The notes under the pieces are model-generated. The model searched no databases, was not told the origin of the DNA, and saw only the letters and a program-made list of their open reading frames with translations. Of a stretch of DNA of 64,000 bases, positions 38,922 to 49,611 are shown piece by piece. Source of the stretch: Gelidibacter salicanalis (GTDB lineage: Bacteria > Bacteroidota > Bacteroidia > Flavobacteriales > Flavobacteriaceae); contig NZ_VORX01000004.1 of assembly GCF_007997285.1 (NCBI RefSeq), forward strand, positions 353,209 through 417,208, in the 5' to 3' direction. The translations under genes and the position numbers were made by a program. How positions within the stretch are numbered: position 1 is the first letter of the stretch; the number at the start of each line of letters is the position of its first letter.

Positions 38922-39506
38922 ATGATAATTCTAATAGCTCCAGAGAAAGATACCGTTAACGAAATAGAAATTCTACATCAATTATTTGAAGAGGGATTAG
39001 AGTGGTACCATCTTAGAAAACCGTTTAAAAATTACGATGAGCATGTGACGTATTTAAATGAAATAGATAAGAAATACCATAACCGAATTGTTGTGCACAA
39101 TTTTCATGAATTAATAAATACCTTCAATTTAAAGGGCATTCATTTTCAAGAACAAATGAGAAAAGATACTATCGACAATCCCGGACGGTATTTTAAAAAC
39201 TTGGAAATGTATGGTAAAACTATTAGCTCCTCCTTTCATGAACCGGAAGCTATAGAAGAGTGCTATTTCGAGTTTGATTATCATCTTTTAAGTCCCGTGT
39301 TTACATCCCTATCCAAACAAGGTTATAAAGGTCGTGGCTTTGATGTGAATCATATTGATAAAACCATTATCGGAATGGGCGGTGTAAGTTCAGGAAACAT
39401 CGAATCTTTTAAAACTTTAGGTTATAAAGGTGTGGGTGTTTTAGGAGGGGTCTGGAACAGCGCTCATCCTGTGGAGGCTTTTAAAGACATAAAAAAACTA
39501 TTTTGA
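38922..39506 (+). CDS. ThiE/TenI-like protein (second, divergent copy)
   Basis: The 194-residue TIM-barrel protein is related to thiamine phosphate synthase but lacks key residues. The usual GVHLGQxD is GIHFQEQM and the pyrophosphate-binding GPIFxTxTK is LSPVFTSLSKQGYKG, while GMGGVSSGNI is kept. This degeneration is typical of TenI-type proteins, which aromatise the ThiG thiazole product (thiazole tautomerase), so that role is likelier than a second coupling enzyme. A canonical ThiE is encoded two genes on. The stop overlaps the thiD start by four bases (TTGA). Confidence 0.75.
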   Translation: MIILIAPEKDTVNEIEILHQLFEEGLEWYHLRKPFKNYDEHVTYLNEIDKKYHNRIVVHNFHELINTFNLKGIHFQEQMRKDTIDNPGRYFKNLEMYGKTISSSFHEPEAIEECYFEFDYHLLSPVFTSLSKQGYKGRGFDVNHIDKTIIGMGGVSSGNIESFKTLGYKGVGVLGGVWNSAHPVEAFKDIKKLF

Positions 39507-40267
39507 GCAAACACAAATTCATACTAACCATTGCCGGGCATGATCCTAGCGGCGGTGCAGGGATTACTTCAGATATCAAAGCCTTTGAAGCTCATGGGGT
39601 TTATGCTTTGTCAGTTTGTACGGCAGTCACCGTTCAAAACGATATTAAATTTAAATCTTGTAGCTGGGTGACTACTGATATTGTTATGGCTCAAATTGAC
39701 ATCCTCTTTGAGCAATTTGAAATCCTAGTAGTCAAAATCGGAATTATCGAATCGTGGCAGTCTTTACTACTTGTTTTAGAAAAACTACATGCCCATAACC
39801 CTGAAATAAAAGTCGTTTTAGATCCCATTCTTACAGCAAGTGCGGGATTCGATTTTCATTCCAATGAAGAACAGAGTGTGCTGGATAATATTTGGCAACT
39901 TTGCTATATCATAACGCCTAATTATGATGAAATTCAGAATTTATATCCTGAAATGACCATTGAAGAAACACTTAACCACATCAGTAATTTGACAAATGTC
40001 TATCTGAAAGGTGGGCACAGGGCGTATAAAAAAGGATGGGATGAACTGTATCACAGTAGTATTGTGGTTGTCAATATACCGCCTAATACAGCTGAGGTTT
40101 TTGAAAAACATGGAAGCGGTTGCGTCTTTTCCTCCGCTTTGGCCAGCAATATTGCTTTAGAAATTGAATTGGAGGATGCTTGTAGAAATGCTAAACTTTA
40201 TACAGAACAATTTTTGAATTCTCACACTTCGCTACTAGGAATACACCATAAAACAGTATTAACATGA
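39503..40267 (+). CDS. thiD: Hydroxymethylpyrimidine/phosphomethylpyrimidine kinase ThiD
   Basis: The 254-residue ribokinase-fold enzyme has the N-terminal TIAGHDPSGGAGITSDIKAF and the C-terminal anion-hole motif KHGSGCVFSSALA with the general base region. It phosphorylates HMP-phosphate to HMP-pyrophosphate. A TTG start is used: the TTGA overlap with the previous stop and the exact fit of SKHKFILTIAGHD support it. It overlaps thiE by four bases. Confidence 0.93.
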   Translation: MSKHKFILTIAGHDPSGGAGITSDIKAFEAHGVYALSVCTAVTVQNDIKFKSCSWVTTDIVMAQIDILFEQFEILVVKIGIIESWQSLLLVLEKLHAHNPEIKVVLDPILTASAGFDFHSNEEQSVLDNIWQLCYIITPNYDEIQNLYPEMTIEETLNHISNLTNVYLKGGHRAYKKGWDELYHSSIVVVNIPPNTAEVFEKHGSGCVFSSALASNIALEIELEDACRNAKLYTEQFLNSHTSLLGIHHKTVLT

Positions 40268-40917
40268 TATCAAAATTACAGTATATATCACAGGGCGATA
40301 GTTTAAAAGAGCATTTGGATAATATTACAAATGCATGTAGATCAGGTGCCGACTGGGTGCAGTTGCGTCTAAAAAATTTGGAGTATGAAACGCTTCTAAA
40401 AACAGCAGAAAAAGCTAGGGAAATCACCAATCAGTATCAAGCCCGATTCATCCTTAATGACCATTATAAAATAGCCAAAACGGTAAAAGCGGACGGGGTG
40501 CATTTAGGAAAGACAGATGCTTGTCCTATGGTGGTCAGGGAGCATTTATACAGTTGGCAATTCGTTGGGGGCACAGCAAATACCAGTCAAGATTGTAAGG
40601 AAATTATAGATAAAAAAGTAGATTATATAGGATTGGGACCTTTCAGATTTACAAAAACGAAAACTAATTTAAGTCCTGTTTTAGGCTTGGATGGCTATAT
40701 AAACGTACTACAATCTCTTAGAATCGAAATTCCCATGATTGCAATTGGAGGAATAACCCTAAATGATGTTCCTGAAATTATAAAAACCGGTGTTTATGGT
40801 ATTGCGGTATCTCAAGAAATCACCCAAGATTTCAACCAAATTAAATCATTTCAGAAGCTTCTAGGAATTTCAAAATTTCAAGAAGACCTATGGAATACAA
40901 ATCAAAATTCAATATGA
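40264..40917 (+). CDS. thiE: Thiamine phosphate synthase ThiE
   Basis: The 217-residue TIM barrel has the canonical sites: [35 protein letters not shown], then [15 protein letters not shown] for pyrophosphate binding and [11 protein letters not shown]. It couples HMP-pyrophosphate to thiazole phosphate. ATGA overlaps tie it to thiD before and thiG after. Confidence 0.93.
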   Translation: MISKLQYISQGDSLKEHLDNITNACRSGADWVQLRLKNLEYETLLKTAEKAREITNQYQARFILNDHYKIAKTVKADGVHLGKTDACPMVVREHLYSWQFVGGTANTSQDCKEIIDKKVDYIGLGPFRFTKTKTNLSPVLGLDGYINVLQSLRIEIPMIAIGGITLNDVPEIIKTGVYGIAVSQEITQDFNQIKSFQKLLGISKFQEDLWNTNQNSI

Positions 40918-41687
40918 TAGATGTGCTAAAAATAGCCGATAAAACCTTCAATTCCAGATTATTTACTGGGACGGGTAAATTCAGTAGTTCGCAAGTAATG
41001 CAAGAGGCTATTGTTGCTTCTGAAAGCGAATTAGTTACGGTGGCCTTAAAAAGAGTAGAATTAGAAAATGAGTCTGATGATATTATGATGCATCTCAAAG
41101 CAAAACACCTGAATGTGTTGCCAAATACCTCCGGAGTAAGAACCGCTAAAGAAGCTGTTTTTGCTGCGCAATTGGCCAGGGAAGCTTTAGGAACACATTG
41201 GATAAAATTAGAGATTCATCCAGATCCAAAATATTTACTACCAGATCCCATTGAAACTTTAAAAGCCGCTGAAGCGTTAGTAAAATTAGGTTTTGTTGTC
41301 ATGCCTTATATCCATGCCGATCCGGTTTTATGCAAACGTTTAGAAGATGTAGGAGCACAATGTGTGATGCCATTAGGGGCTCCAATAGGCAGCAACAAAG
41401 GAATTATGACTCGAGATTTTTTAGAAATTATTATAGAGCAAAGCAATGTTCCCGTAATCGTGGATGCTGGAATTGGAGCACCCTCGCACGCAGCGTACGC
41501 CATGGAATTGGGTGCTGATGCGGTTTTGGTCAATACCGCTATTGCTGTCAGTCAAAACCCCATTCAAATGGCGAAAGCCTTTAAATTAGCTGTACAAGCA
41601 GGTAGAATGGCTTACAAAGCAAAACTGGCCTCTAAAAAACAATATGCAGAAGCAAGCAGTCCTTTAACATCCTTTTTGAATGCGTAA
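40914..41687 (+). CDS. thiG: Thiazole synthase ThiG
   Basis: About 257 residues, with [20 protein letters not shown], the catalytic-lysine strand [56 protein letters not shown] and [11 protein letters not shown]. It makes the thiazole from DXP, dehydroglycine and ThiS-thiocarboxylate. The start at 40914 was chosen because it gives an ATGA overlap with thiE and normal length; an in-frame ATG at 40890 would add eight residues. It overlaps thiH by eight bases. Confidence 0.94.
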   Translation: MIDVLKIADKTFNSRLFTGTGKFSSSQVMQEAIVASESELVTVALKRVELENESDDIMMHLKAKHLNVLPNTSGVRTAKEAVFAAQLAREALGTHWIKLEIHPDPKYLLPDPIETLKAAEALVKLGFVVMPYIHADPVLCKRLEDVGAQCVMPLGAPIGSNKGIMTRDFLEIIIEQSNVPVIVDAGIGAPSHAAYAMELGADAVLVNTAIAVSQNPIQMAKAFKLAVQAGRMAYKAKLASKKQYAEASSPLTSFLNA

Positions 41688-42801
41688 TTTTAAAAATACT
41701 TTCGATTTATACGATTGGGATACCCTAGAACAAGACATTTATAATATTTCTTCAAATGATGTTCAGCGCGTATTAGGAAAAGAGAAGATCACATTGAAAG
41801 ATTTTAAAGTGTTGATTTCTCCGGCCGCTAAACCCTTTATTGAACAAATGGCACAGCGTAGTCAAGCGCTCACAAAAAAGCGTTTTGGCAATACCATCCA
41901 GATGTATCTTCCTATGTATCTTTCTAACGAATGTCAAAATATTTGTACCTACTGTGGATTTAGTATGACAAATAAAATAAGAAGGAAAACTCTTTCTGAT
42001 AAAGAAATTCTCGAAGAAGTAGCCCACATTAAACGCTTGGGTTATGATCATATTCTTTTAGTTACTGGCGAAGCCAATAGTACGGTTGGTGTTTCCTATT
42101 TAAAAAATGCCATCGGTTTAATTAGAGAACATTTCTCAAATATTAGTATTGAAGTGCAACCTTTAGATCAAGAAGACTATGAAACTCTTATTGAAGAAGG
42201 TCTGTATGCGGTTTTGGTATATCAAGAAACCTATCATAAAGCAACCTACAAAATACATCACCCAAAAGGTAAGAAATCAAATTTTGATTATAGGATGGAC
42301 ACTCCAGATCGTTTAGGAAAAGCGGGGGTTCATAAAATTGGAATCGGCGCTTTGTTTGGTCTGGAAGACTGGAGAGTCGATAGTTTTTATACCGCATTAC
42401 ATTTAAAATATTTACAGAAGACCTATTGGAAGACAAAATATTCCATCTCATTTCCAAGACTGCGTCCGCACGAAGGCAATGTGCAACCAAAAGTTGAAAT
42501 GACAGATGCTGATTTGGTGCAATTAATTTGCGCTTACCGCATGTTGGATGAAGATGTAGAATTGTCCATGTCTACACGTGAAAGCGCAAAATTCAGAAAT
42601 AATATAATCAAGCTCGGAATAACCTCTATAAGTGCCGAGTCTAAAACTAACCCAGGCGGTTATGCCGTTGCTCCAGAATCATTGGAACAGTTTGAGATTT
42701 CAGATGAAAGAAGTACCGAAGAAATTAAACAAATGATACAATCTCAAGGGTATGAAGTTGTATGGAAAGATTGGGATGAAACATTTTCAAAATCAGTTTA
42801 A
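41680..42801 (+). CDS. thiH: 2-iminoacetate synthase ThiH (radical SAM)
   Basis: The 373-residue protein has the radical-SAM cluster motif [10 protein letters not shown] (CxxxCxxC) and the ThiH-specific parts [20 protein letters not shown] and [11 protein letters not shown]. It cleaves tyrosine to give dehydroglycine for ThiG. The presence of ThiH rather than glycine oxidase fits an enzyme set able to work with little oxygen. The ThiF start lies two bases after its stop. Confidence 0.95.
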   Translation: MRNFKNTFDLYDWDTLEQDIYNISSNDVQRVLGKEKITLKDFKVLISPAAKPFIEQMAQRSQALTKKRFGNTIQMYLPMYLSNECQNICTYCGFSMTNKIRRKTLSDKEILEEVAHIKRLGYDHILLVTGEANSTVGVSYLKNAIGLIREHFSNISIEVQPLDQEDYETLIEEGLYAVLVYQETYHKATYKIHHPKGKKSNFDYRMDTPDRLGKAGVHKIGIGALFGLEDWRVDSFYTALHLKYLQKTYWKTKYSISFPRLRPHEGNVQPKVEMTDADLVQLICAYRMLDEDVELSMSTRESAKFRNNIIKLGITSISAESKTNPGGYAVAPESLEQFEISDERSTEEIKQMIQSQGYEVVWKDWDETFSKSV

Positions 42802-42802
42802 A

Positions 42803-43876
42803 ATGAATTTATCCAAAGGGGAACAAGAACAATATAGCAGACATTTACGACTTGATGAGGTCGGAAAAGCTGGCCAATTAAAATTAAAACACGCAAAGGT
42901 GTTGGTCATTGGTGCCGGCGGACTGAGTTGTCCTATTTTGCAATATTTGTCAGCAGCAGGGGTGGGGACGATTGGTATTGTAGACGATGACATTGTTGAA
43001 CAATCAAATCTTCAGCGTCAAATACTTTACACCCATAAAGATCTTGGCAAATGTAAAGCAGTCACTGCTGTTGAACGATTGAAAGGGTTAAATCCATATA
43101 TTCAATTTAAGACCTATCCAACTAGACTAAAAAAGGACAATGCTCTTGAAATATTAGAGCCCTGGGATATTATAGTTGATGGAACAGATAATTTTCCTAC
43201 GCGATACTTAATTAATGATGCTGCTGTATTGCTAAATAAACCCATAGTATTTGGATCCATTCATAAATTTGAGGGGCAGGTGTCCGTATTTAATTTTAAT
43301 AATGGGCCAACCTATAGGTGTTTATATCCAACACCACCAAAACTAAACGAAATTCCAAATTGCTCAGAAATCGGCGTTTTAGGTGTCTTGCCTGGTATTA
43401 TTGGAAGTTTACAAGCCAATGAAGTTTTAAAAATAATCTTAGGTCTGGGAAATATAATGTCAGGGCAACTTTTAACTTTTGATGCACTGTCCTTAAAGCA
43501 AACATTGTTATTTGTTGAAAAGAATATATCGAGTAACATCACAACTTTGGAAGATGATTACCAAGCATTTTGTGGCATTCCAAAAGATATCGAAGAAATT
43601 AGTTACCAGGTTTATGAAGAACACCCGACAAGTTTTAATTTACTTGATGTGAGAACCCAAACGGAAAGAGATGCATACTACATTAAGAGCATTCATATTC
43701 CTTTGGATGAATTGTCCAAACGGTTCCATGAAATTCCTGATAATAAGAAGTTGTTGGTATGCTGTCAATCTGGAATCCGCAGTAAATTGGCGATTAAAAT
43801 ATTGCAACAAAATAAATTTAGAAGAGAGCTGGTGAATCTAAAGGGCGGTTTAAAGAGTATAATATCAAAAGCTTAG
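42803..43876 (+). CDS. thiF: ThiF/MoeB-type adenylyltransferase with C-terminal rhodanese domain
   Basis: About 357 residues. The E1-like domain has GAGGLSCPILQYLSAAGVG (nucleotide loop), DDDIVEQSNLQRQILY and the zinc/catalytic region RCLYPTPP and NCSEIGVLGVLPG. A rhodanese domain (residues ~270-357) has active-site Cys in LVCCQSGIRSK. It adenylates ThiS, and the rhodanese part can supply the sulfur, making a separate ThiI rhodanese unnecessary. It may also serve MoaD. The start at 42803 (MNLSKGEQEQYSRH) follows the thiH stop; an upstream in-frame ATG would lie inside thiH. Confidence 0.9.
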   Translation: MNLSKGEQEQYSRHLRLDEVGKAGQLKLKHAKVLVIGAGGLSCPILQYLSAAGVGTIGIVDDDIVEQSNLQRQILYTHKDLGKCKAVTAVERLKGLNPYIQFKTYPTRLKKDNALEILEPWDIIVDGTDNFPTRYLINDAAVLLNKPIVFGSIHKFEGQVSVFNFNNGPTYRCLYPTPPKLNEIPNCSEIGVLGVLPGIIGSLQANEVLKIILGLGNIMSGQLLTFDALSLKQTLLFVEKNISSNITTLEDDYQAFCGIPKDIEEISYQVYEEHPTSFNLLDVRTQTERDAYYIKSIHIPLDELSKRFHEIPDNKKLLVCCQSGIRSKLAIKILQQNKFRRELVNLKGGLKSIISKA

Positions 43877-44259
43877 GATGTGTTTTAAACTTTATGTCGG
43901 TCATAAACGGTTTTAACTTTAGATTGGGTGTTCAGATTGTTGATATAAAAAACGTTAATTCCGCACTCAATGTGATTACTAATCGAGTTCCAAGAGCTAA
44001 AACCTCCATTGACCGTGAAAATTTCTGCAAGCATTATTTAATCTCCTTTATAGTAGGACTTGATGATACACAAATTGGATACGCTCTTCACCTCCTATGT
44101 AGAGAAACGTTTTATTAGCGCAGATATTTACTCTCAATGATTTATATGATAGAAACATGCCACAGGCCATGCTTTTTTATAAAATATATTCTTATTCCTG
44201 AAAATACCTAATTGTAAAAAGTATATTGATGGACAGGGTGAGCGTAAATTATTTTCCCA
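43877..44259. other. Intergenic after the thiamine operon
   Basis: A + frame of 74 codons (43894-44118, MSVINGFNFRLGVQIVDIKN onward) opens 18 bases after thiF. I recognise no family, codon use is unconvincing, and I treat it as doubtful. A possible terminator is given separately. Confidence 0.3.
44156..44178 (+). terminator. Possible terminator of the thiamine operon
   Basis: CATGCC-ACA-GGCCATG can fold into a short stem with a bulge and is followed by CTTTTTTAT. It lies 280 bases after thiF. Confidence 0.4.
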
Positions 44260-44658
44260 TCACCCAAGTATATTAATAAGTTTGGCTTTATTAAGTGGTT
44301 TTTCTATAAACCCTGAAACTAAATGATTTGCTTTCGCGAAGTTTATGTCACTAAGATTAATGGACGACGAGAGGATATAAATAGTGTATTGCTCCTTTAC
44401 TGAGGCGTCCAAAAGCTCAAACGCTTCAAGAAATTCCCACCCCGAAAGAGTGGGCATATTGATGTCCAAAAAGAGTATTGTTTTTGTTTTGGTATCGTTT
44501 TTTGCTCCTTCAAATTTTAGAAATTCCAATCCGTCTTCTGGTACAATAAAGTCATGAACGCGTATTTCTCCAAATGTTTTTTTCAGGATCATCTTTGTCA
44601 GGAAGTTGTTTAGAGGATCATCATCAACTAAGATGAACCTCCTTATTGTTTGTGTCAT
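44260..44658 (-). CDS. Single-domain response regulator
   Basis: The 132-residue protein is one receiver domain: acidic pocket VDDDP near residues 11-15, phosphoacceptor Asp in LFLDINMPTLSGWEF, and conserved Lys in FIEKPLN. There is no output domain, so it acts by protein contact or as a phosphate relay. It begins 12 bases after the giant kinase stop and is its likely partner. RRs of this kind (LVDDDPLNN) are common next to PAS kinases in Bacteroidota. Confidence 0.9.
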   Translation of the reverse strand: MTQTIRRFILVDDDPLNNFLTKMILKKTFGEIRVHDFIVPEDGLEFLKFEGAKNDTKTKTILFLDINMPTLSGWEFLEAFELLDASVKEQYTIYILSSSINLSDINFAKANHLVSGFIEKPLNKAKLINILG

Positions 44659-44670
44659 TTCAATGTAAAT

Positions 44671-47600
44671 CTAAATTTCTAATTCTACCGTAAATTCTGT
44701 TCCTTTATTGGGTTCACTTGTGAAAGTTATTTTCCCACCTAGCGCTTCTACCTGTGATTTCACCATGAATAATCCCATGCCTTTTCCTTCAACATGCGAA
44801 TGGAAGCGATTGTAAAGTCCGAAAATTTTATTGCCTTTTTTGTCCATGTCAATACCCAATCCGTTGTCTTTAAAAGTCAGGAATAGTATTCCATTTTCTT
44901 TTTTACTTTTTATTTCGATACGTGGTGGTTCTTCTGGCCTGCCATATTTTATGCTATTGCTAATGAGGTTATGGAAGATACTATAAATGTAAACCTTGAG
45001 CGAATAAATTTCGTCTACATCTGAAAAATCGGTTATGATGCGTACACGATGTTTTGCCAAAAGATTGCCTATACTTAACATAATATCATTTACAAGTTTT
45101 GAAAAGATAATGATTTCCTTTTTCTCATGATCATCACGTTTACTTTGTAAAATAGTATTGATATCTTTGATGACTGTGTCTAGTCCTACTACAGATGCTG
45201 AGAGCCCTTGCAAAAGTTCTTTTTGTTCCTTCGGGTTGATGGTTTCTTCTTGCAAAATTTCTGCAAAACCTATGATGTTTGCTATAGGTGCTCGGAGATT
45301 GTGCGAAACGATATATGAAAATTGTTCGAGATCGCCATTACGTTGAACAATATCAGAAATCATTTTAAGACGTTCGCTCTCTGCTTGCTTTTCTTTTGTG
45401 AGGTCTCTTAAAATTCCGTGAATGTAAATAGGGTTTTGATGGGAGTCAAACTCAACTTTCCATTCCGATAATGCGTATCCTGTTTCACCATTTGATTTTA
45501 TGAAACGGAACTGAAATGATGAATTTGTATATAGAGATAGCGCTTCCTTTATCGTATTTACGGCCATAGCCCTGTCATCTGGGTGAATATAAGAAACGAA
45601 GACCTCACTAGAGGGTTTTACAGTTTCATTAATTCCTAAAATGCTATAAAATTCATCAGACCAACTGTGCTCCTTGGTCACCATATCAATCTCATAACTA
45701 CCCACACGAGCTATGTGTTGCGCTACTTTTAGCTTTGCTTCGTTTCTGATGACTTTATCTGCTGCTATTTTACTTTCCGTAATATCTTGGCAAGTACCAG
45801 CTGCAATTATAGGAGTGCCCTTTTCATCATTGGTTACCGACCAATTTTCTTCAACCCATTTCTCTATACCTTGTGTGGTAACGATTCTGTGTTCCAGTGT
45901 ATTTGAACCCCTTTTATTGAGTGAAGACTTAAAGGCCGCATCTACTTTCTCTCTGTCTTCAGGGTGAATAAAATTCATGAATGCTGTATGGGATGCTTCA
46001 AAGTTTTCAGGAGTGGATCCGAAAATACGATATGTTTCGGCAGACCATTTTACTTGAAAAGTTTTCAAATCTGTTTCCCAACTGCCAACTTTGGCCACAG
46101 TTTGCGCTTTGACGAGACGAGTTCTTTCAATATCTAATTCTGAAGCAATTTTTCGATATTTTTGTTCACTTTCCATTAGTAATTTATCAGCCATCAGCCT
46201 CTCTGTAATATCGGAGACCATTAATAATGAACCTCCATAAGCTCCTGTATCATCAAAAATCGGGTTGGAAGATATTTGTGTCCATATCTGTCTTCCATTT
46301 TTTGTCATGAAAGAAGCTTTATAAGTTTCGCTTATGCCTTGTTTTCTTCTCTCCAGATTATTAATGGCAATCCGCAAATCAGTTTCATCTTTAAAGAAGA
46401 AATATGTTTTACCAATCATTTCTTTAAAGGAATAGCCAATAATCTCGCACATTTTCTGATTGACAAAAGTTGTTTCATTGTTTTCGTCTAACATCCATAT
46501 ACCTTCCTGTGCAGTTTCTACTATTTGTCGGTATTGAAACTCACTTTCCTTTATTTTTATCTCAGCGTTTTTAAGTTTGTCAATATCTTGGAAGCTCCCA
46601 TGAATCTTTATACAGATACCATTTAAGAATTCTCCTTCTCCTTTTGTACGCACCCATTTATCATTTCCTTTAAAAGTGATGATCTTTAATTCTTCATCCC
46701 AAGGCGTACCATTTTCAATACATTCCCTAATCTTTTGGCTGATTATATCTTTATGACCATCCTCAAAATAACTTATTCCAACATCCAAGGTTGGAACAAA
46801 ATCTTTGTCCACCTCACGTATCTCCTTTGTGATATCTGACCAATAGACTGTTCCTTTAACGACATCAATTTCCCAGCTGCCAACTGCTGCAAGCCTGTTG
46901 GATTTTTCTAAAAGTTTTACTAAATGTTTTTTTTCTGTAATATCTGAAACCATTCCCAATGATCCTTTAAAACACCCAAGATCATCAAGAATAGGAGTGG
47001 CTGAAACCTTAGTAAGGATATGTTTTCCATGTTTTGATATAAAACCGATTTCCATATTTTCGGCTATTCCTCTTTTTCTTCTCTCTAATGCAGCCGGAGC
47101 TTTTTCCTTGCTATCGGCATTCATAAAGAAAGAGTTCTTTTTACCTATTAATTCATCTTCATGGTATTCAAGAAGCTCACATATTTTTTTATTTACAAAG
47201 GTTGTCCTGCTGTTCTCATCAATAAGCCAAATACCTTCTTGGGCAGTCTCTACTATCTGACGGTATTGTTTCTCGCTTTTTTCTATATTTTTTCTAGATT
47301 GTATGTGTTCTGTGATATCATTCATAAAAAAGAAAACGCCCTCAATCTTTCCTTCACCGTTTCTGTAAGCCTGATAAACGAAGTTTATATAAATATTGGT
47401 CATTTCTCCGTTTTCATATTTATCTATTTTAACTAGTTTTTCAGTGCCGGAATAGGTGGTGCCAGTTTGGTAAACATGATCCAAAATACCAATGAATCCT
47501 TGAACAATAACTTCTGGAAGCACTTCAGCTACTGTTTTACCTATAATATCAACTTTGCCAATCATTTGTAAATAATTAGGATTGACCATTTCAAATACAT

Positions 47601-49611
47601 GATTATCACCTTTCAACATTCCAATGGCTGAGGGAGCTTTTGAAAACATATCGTAAAACTGATCTCTTTCATTTTTCATGGCTTTTTCCAAACCTTTTTT
47701 CTCGGTGACATCTTTCGCAATGCAAAACATCAATTGTAGATTTTCATCCCAGTTAATGGACCAAAGTAGTGGAACTATTTTACCATTTTTGTGCACATAG
47801 CTATTTTCAAAGAGTGGAATCTGTTTGCTTATATGAATTTTTTTAGCGGCAATAGAGGTCTTGGCCACATCTTTATCATTCACAAGTTTGATATATTTGG
47901 TACCAATTAGTTCTTCCGGTGTGTAGCCCCAAACCTGTTCTGAGGCAGCGCTGACATTTACGAATTCCCCGTCAGCATTGATTGTACAAATAACATCTAA
48001 TGAGAAATCAAGTATCTTATGATGTTCAGAAAGTGTTTTTTGAAGCGCCTCTTTAGTTTCCTCAAGCCTAATTTCAGCGATCTTTCTTTTGGTAATATTA
48101 TGATGTGAGATTACAATTTTTGAATCGTCTTCACTAAATTTAGTAACAGACAAATTGAACCATCTTTGCTCAACTAAAGAATGGCATGGATATTCAAGTT
48201 CAAAAATTTCTGCTTCCTGATTGAATACTGATTGAATACCCTGTAATACTTGACCCGCTAAAAGATCTCCCGCGGCCATTGATTTTTTGCAAACTTCAAA
48301 ATAGTTGCAACCAATAGAAACTTCTTTGACTGTGTCAGCACCGTTGGAATTTGCAAAATCATCCCATGCCTTGTTGGTAGTAATTATATTACCTGTTTGA
48401 TCTATAACGACAATATGCGATGGAAGTGATGCCAATATTTCCCTAGTAAACTGTTCGCGGTTTTTTAGGAGTTGTTCTGCATGTTGTTTTTCACTGATAT
48501 CCCTGACAATCATTGAGGTCCTCTGTTCGCCATTAGCATCTTTATAAATAACAGAGTTAAGCTCCCCAGGAAATCGCTCTCCATTTCCACGAATTAAGGT
48601 CAGTTCTGCTGTCGCTTTACCAGTACGTTGTCTTTCTTCAACAGCTGCAGCTACCCTAGGATCTGTGTTATCCACTAATCCAAATCTGCCTGCATTACAA
48701 ATTTCTTCCTCACTCATTTTAAACATGGTACATGCTGCAGGATTTGCCGCAAGTATTTTGCCATCAGTTTCTGTAAGCAGGATACCGTCCATACTATTTT
48801 TAAAAAGTGAATGGTATTTCTCTTTGCTCTCAATTATTATCTTTTCCGCATTTTTTCTGTCGGTAATGTTATAGGCTATCTTTATCGCTCCAATAATTTT
48901 ACCATCGCTGTCTTTAAGTGGAGCGATTGTAAGGGAGACATTCACTAGGGTTTTACTTTTGGTAAATCTTTCAGTTTGAAAATGCTTTACAGATTCGCCT
49001 CTTTTAATAATAGCCATAAATTCTGACTCTTCTGTGAGCAAATCAGACGGGATAATGGATGAAATGTTTTTGCCAAGGATTTCTTCTTCTGTATAACCAA
49101 ACAGGTTTGTAGCGCCTAAGTTCCAACTGGTTATTATGCCATCCATTCTATGTCCAATGATGCTATCATTGGAAGCGTTAAGAATTGTAGTTAGATTTGC
49201 AGGATCATAAATTAATTGCATTTCTTCTTTTTCAATTCTAGATTTTTCAATTGCGTTTAGTACGACCTGTGGCAAATGGTGCAAGCTATTTTTGAGAATA
49301 TAATCATCTGCTCCAGCCTTTAGGAATTCAACGGCATATTCTTCAGTATTAGTGGATGCCACAAATATAAAAGGGATTTTTAGTGCTTTTTGTTTAATGA
49401 TTTCTATGGCTTCCGTTGAATCAAAGGAATCAAGTTTGTCTCCGGAGATGATGATATCTGGTGTGAATTCTTTGAGCGCATTCTCAAAAGCATCTTTATT
49501 GTCAACAACCATTTTATCAATTTGAATATTTCCTTTTCTTAATTCTTTCTCCACTAAATTGATATTAGAAAGGGTGTCTTCAAGATGAAGTATTTTAAAT
49601 TTAGTTTTCAA
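44671..49611 (-). CDS. Hybrid histidine kinase with N-terminal pseudo-receiver and ten PAS domains
   Basis: The 1646-residue protein begins with a receiver-like domain (residues 1-125; HLEDTLSNINLVEKEL). The expected phosphoacceptor Asp is Gly57 (PDIIISGDKL), so it is probably not phosphorylated in the normal way. Ten PAS repeats follow. Two include EGIWLIDEN/EGIWMLDEN starts that are near-duplicates and two VGSWE-type PAS_3 units. The kinase end has the H-box FSYIVSHNLRAPIANIIGFAE, N-box NLISNSIKYG, and G boxes DNGLGIDM and GKGMGLFMVK. No membrane helix is seen, so sensing is cytoplasmic. The signal is unknown. The next gene is its response regulator. Confidence 0.92.
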   Translation of the reverse strand: MKTKFKILHLEDTLSNINLVEKELRKGNIQIDKMVVDNKDAFENALKEFTPDIIISGDKLDSFDSTEAIEIIKQKALKIPFIFVASTNTEEYAVEFLKAGADDYILKNSLHHLPQVVLNAIEKSRIEKEEMQLIYDPANLTTILNASNDSIIGHRMDGIITSWNLGATNLFGYTEEEILGKNISSIIPSDLLTEESEFMAIIKRGESVKHFQTERFTKSKTLVNVSLTIAPLKDSDGKIIGAIKIAYNITDRKNAEKIIIESKEKYHSLFKNSMDGILLTETDGKILAANPAACTMFKMSEEEICNAGRFGLVDNTDPRVAAAVEERQRTGKATAELTLIRGNGERFPGELNSVIYKDANGEQRTSMIVRDISEKQHAEQLLKNREQFTREILASLPSHIVVIDQTGNIITTNKAWDDFANSNGADTVKEVSIGCNYFEVCKKSMAAGDLLAGQVLQGIQSVFNQEAEIFELEYPCHSLVEQRWFNLSVTKFSEDDSKIVISHHNITKRKIAEIRLEETKEALQKTLSEHHKILDFSLDVICTINADGEFVNVSAASEQVWGYTPEELIGTKYIKLVNDKDVAKTSIAAKKIHISKQIPLFENSYVHKNGKIVPLLWSINWDENLQLMFCIAKDVTEKKGLEKAMKNERDQFYDMFSKAPSAIGMLKGDNHVFEMVNPNYLQMIGKVDIIGKTVAEVLPEVIVQGFIGILDHVYQTGTTYSGTEKLVKIDKYENGEMTNIYINFVYQAYRNGEGKIEGVFFFMNDITEHIQSRKNIEKSEKQYRQIVETAQEGIWLIDENSRTTFVNKKICELLEYHEDELIGKKNSFFMNADSKEKAPAALERRKRGIAENMEIGFISKHGKHILTKVSATPILDDLGCFKGSLGMVSDITEKKHLVKLLEKSNRLAAVGSWEIDVVKGTVYWSDITKEIREVDKDFVPTLDVGISYFEDGHKDIISQKIRECIENGTPWDEELKIITFKGNDKWVRTKGEGEFLNGICIKIHGSFQDIDKLKNAEIKIKESEFQYRQIVETAQEGIWMLDENNETTFVNQKMCEIIGYSFKEMIGKTYFFFKDETDLRIAINNLERRKQGISETYKASFMTKNGRQIWTQISSNPIFDDTGAYGGSLLMVSDITERLMADKLLMESEQKYRKIASELDIERTRLVKAQTVAKVGSWETDLKTFQVKWSAETYRIFGSTPENFEASHTAFMNFIHPEDREKVDAAFKSSLNKRGSNTLEHRIVTTQGIEKWVEENWSVTNDEKGTPIIAAGTCQDITESKIAADKVIRNEAKLKVAQHIARVGSYEIDMVTKEHSWSDEFYSILGINETVKPSSEVFVSYIHPDDRAMAVNTIKEALSLYTNSSFQFRFIKSNGETGYALSEWKVEFDSHQNPIYIHGILRDLTKEKQAESERLKMISDIVQRNGDLEQFSYIVSHNLRAPIANIIGFAEILQEETINPKEQKELLQGLSASVVGLDTVIKDINTILQSKRDDHEKKEIIIFSKLVNDIMLSIGNLLAKHRVRIITDFSDVDEIYSLKVYIYSIFHNLISNSIKYGRPEEPPRIEIKSKKENGILFLTFKDNGLGIDMDKKGNKIFGLYNRFHSHVEGKGMGLFMVKSQVEALGGKITFTSEPNKGTEFTVELEI

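Noticed and set aside
43894..44118. 74-codon ORF after thiF as a thiamine gene
   Set aside because: No family resemblance, no conserved motif, weak coding character.
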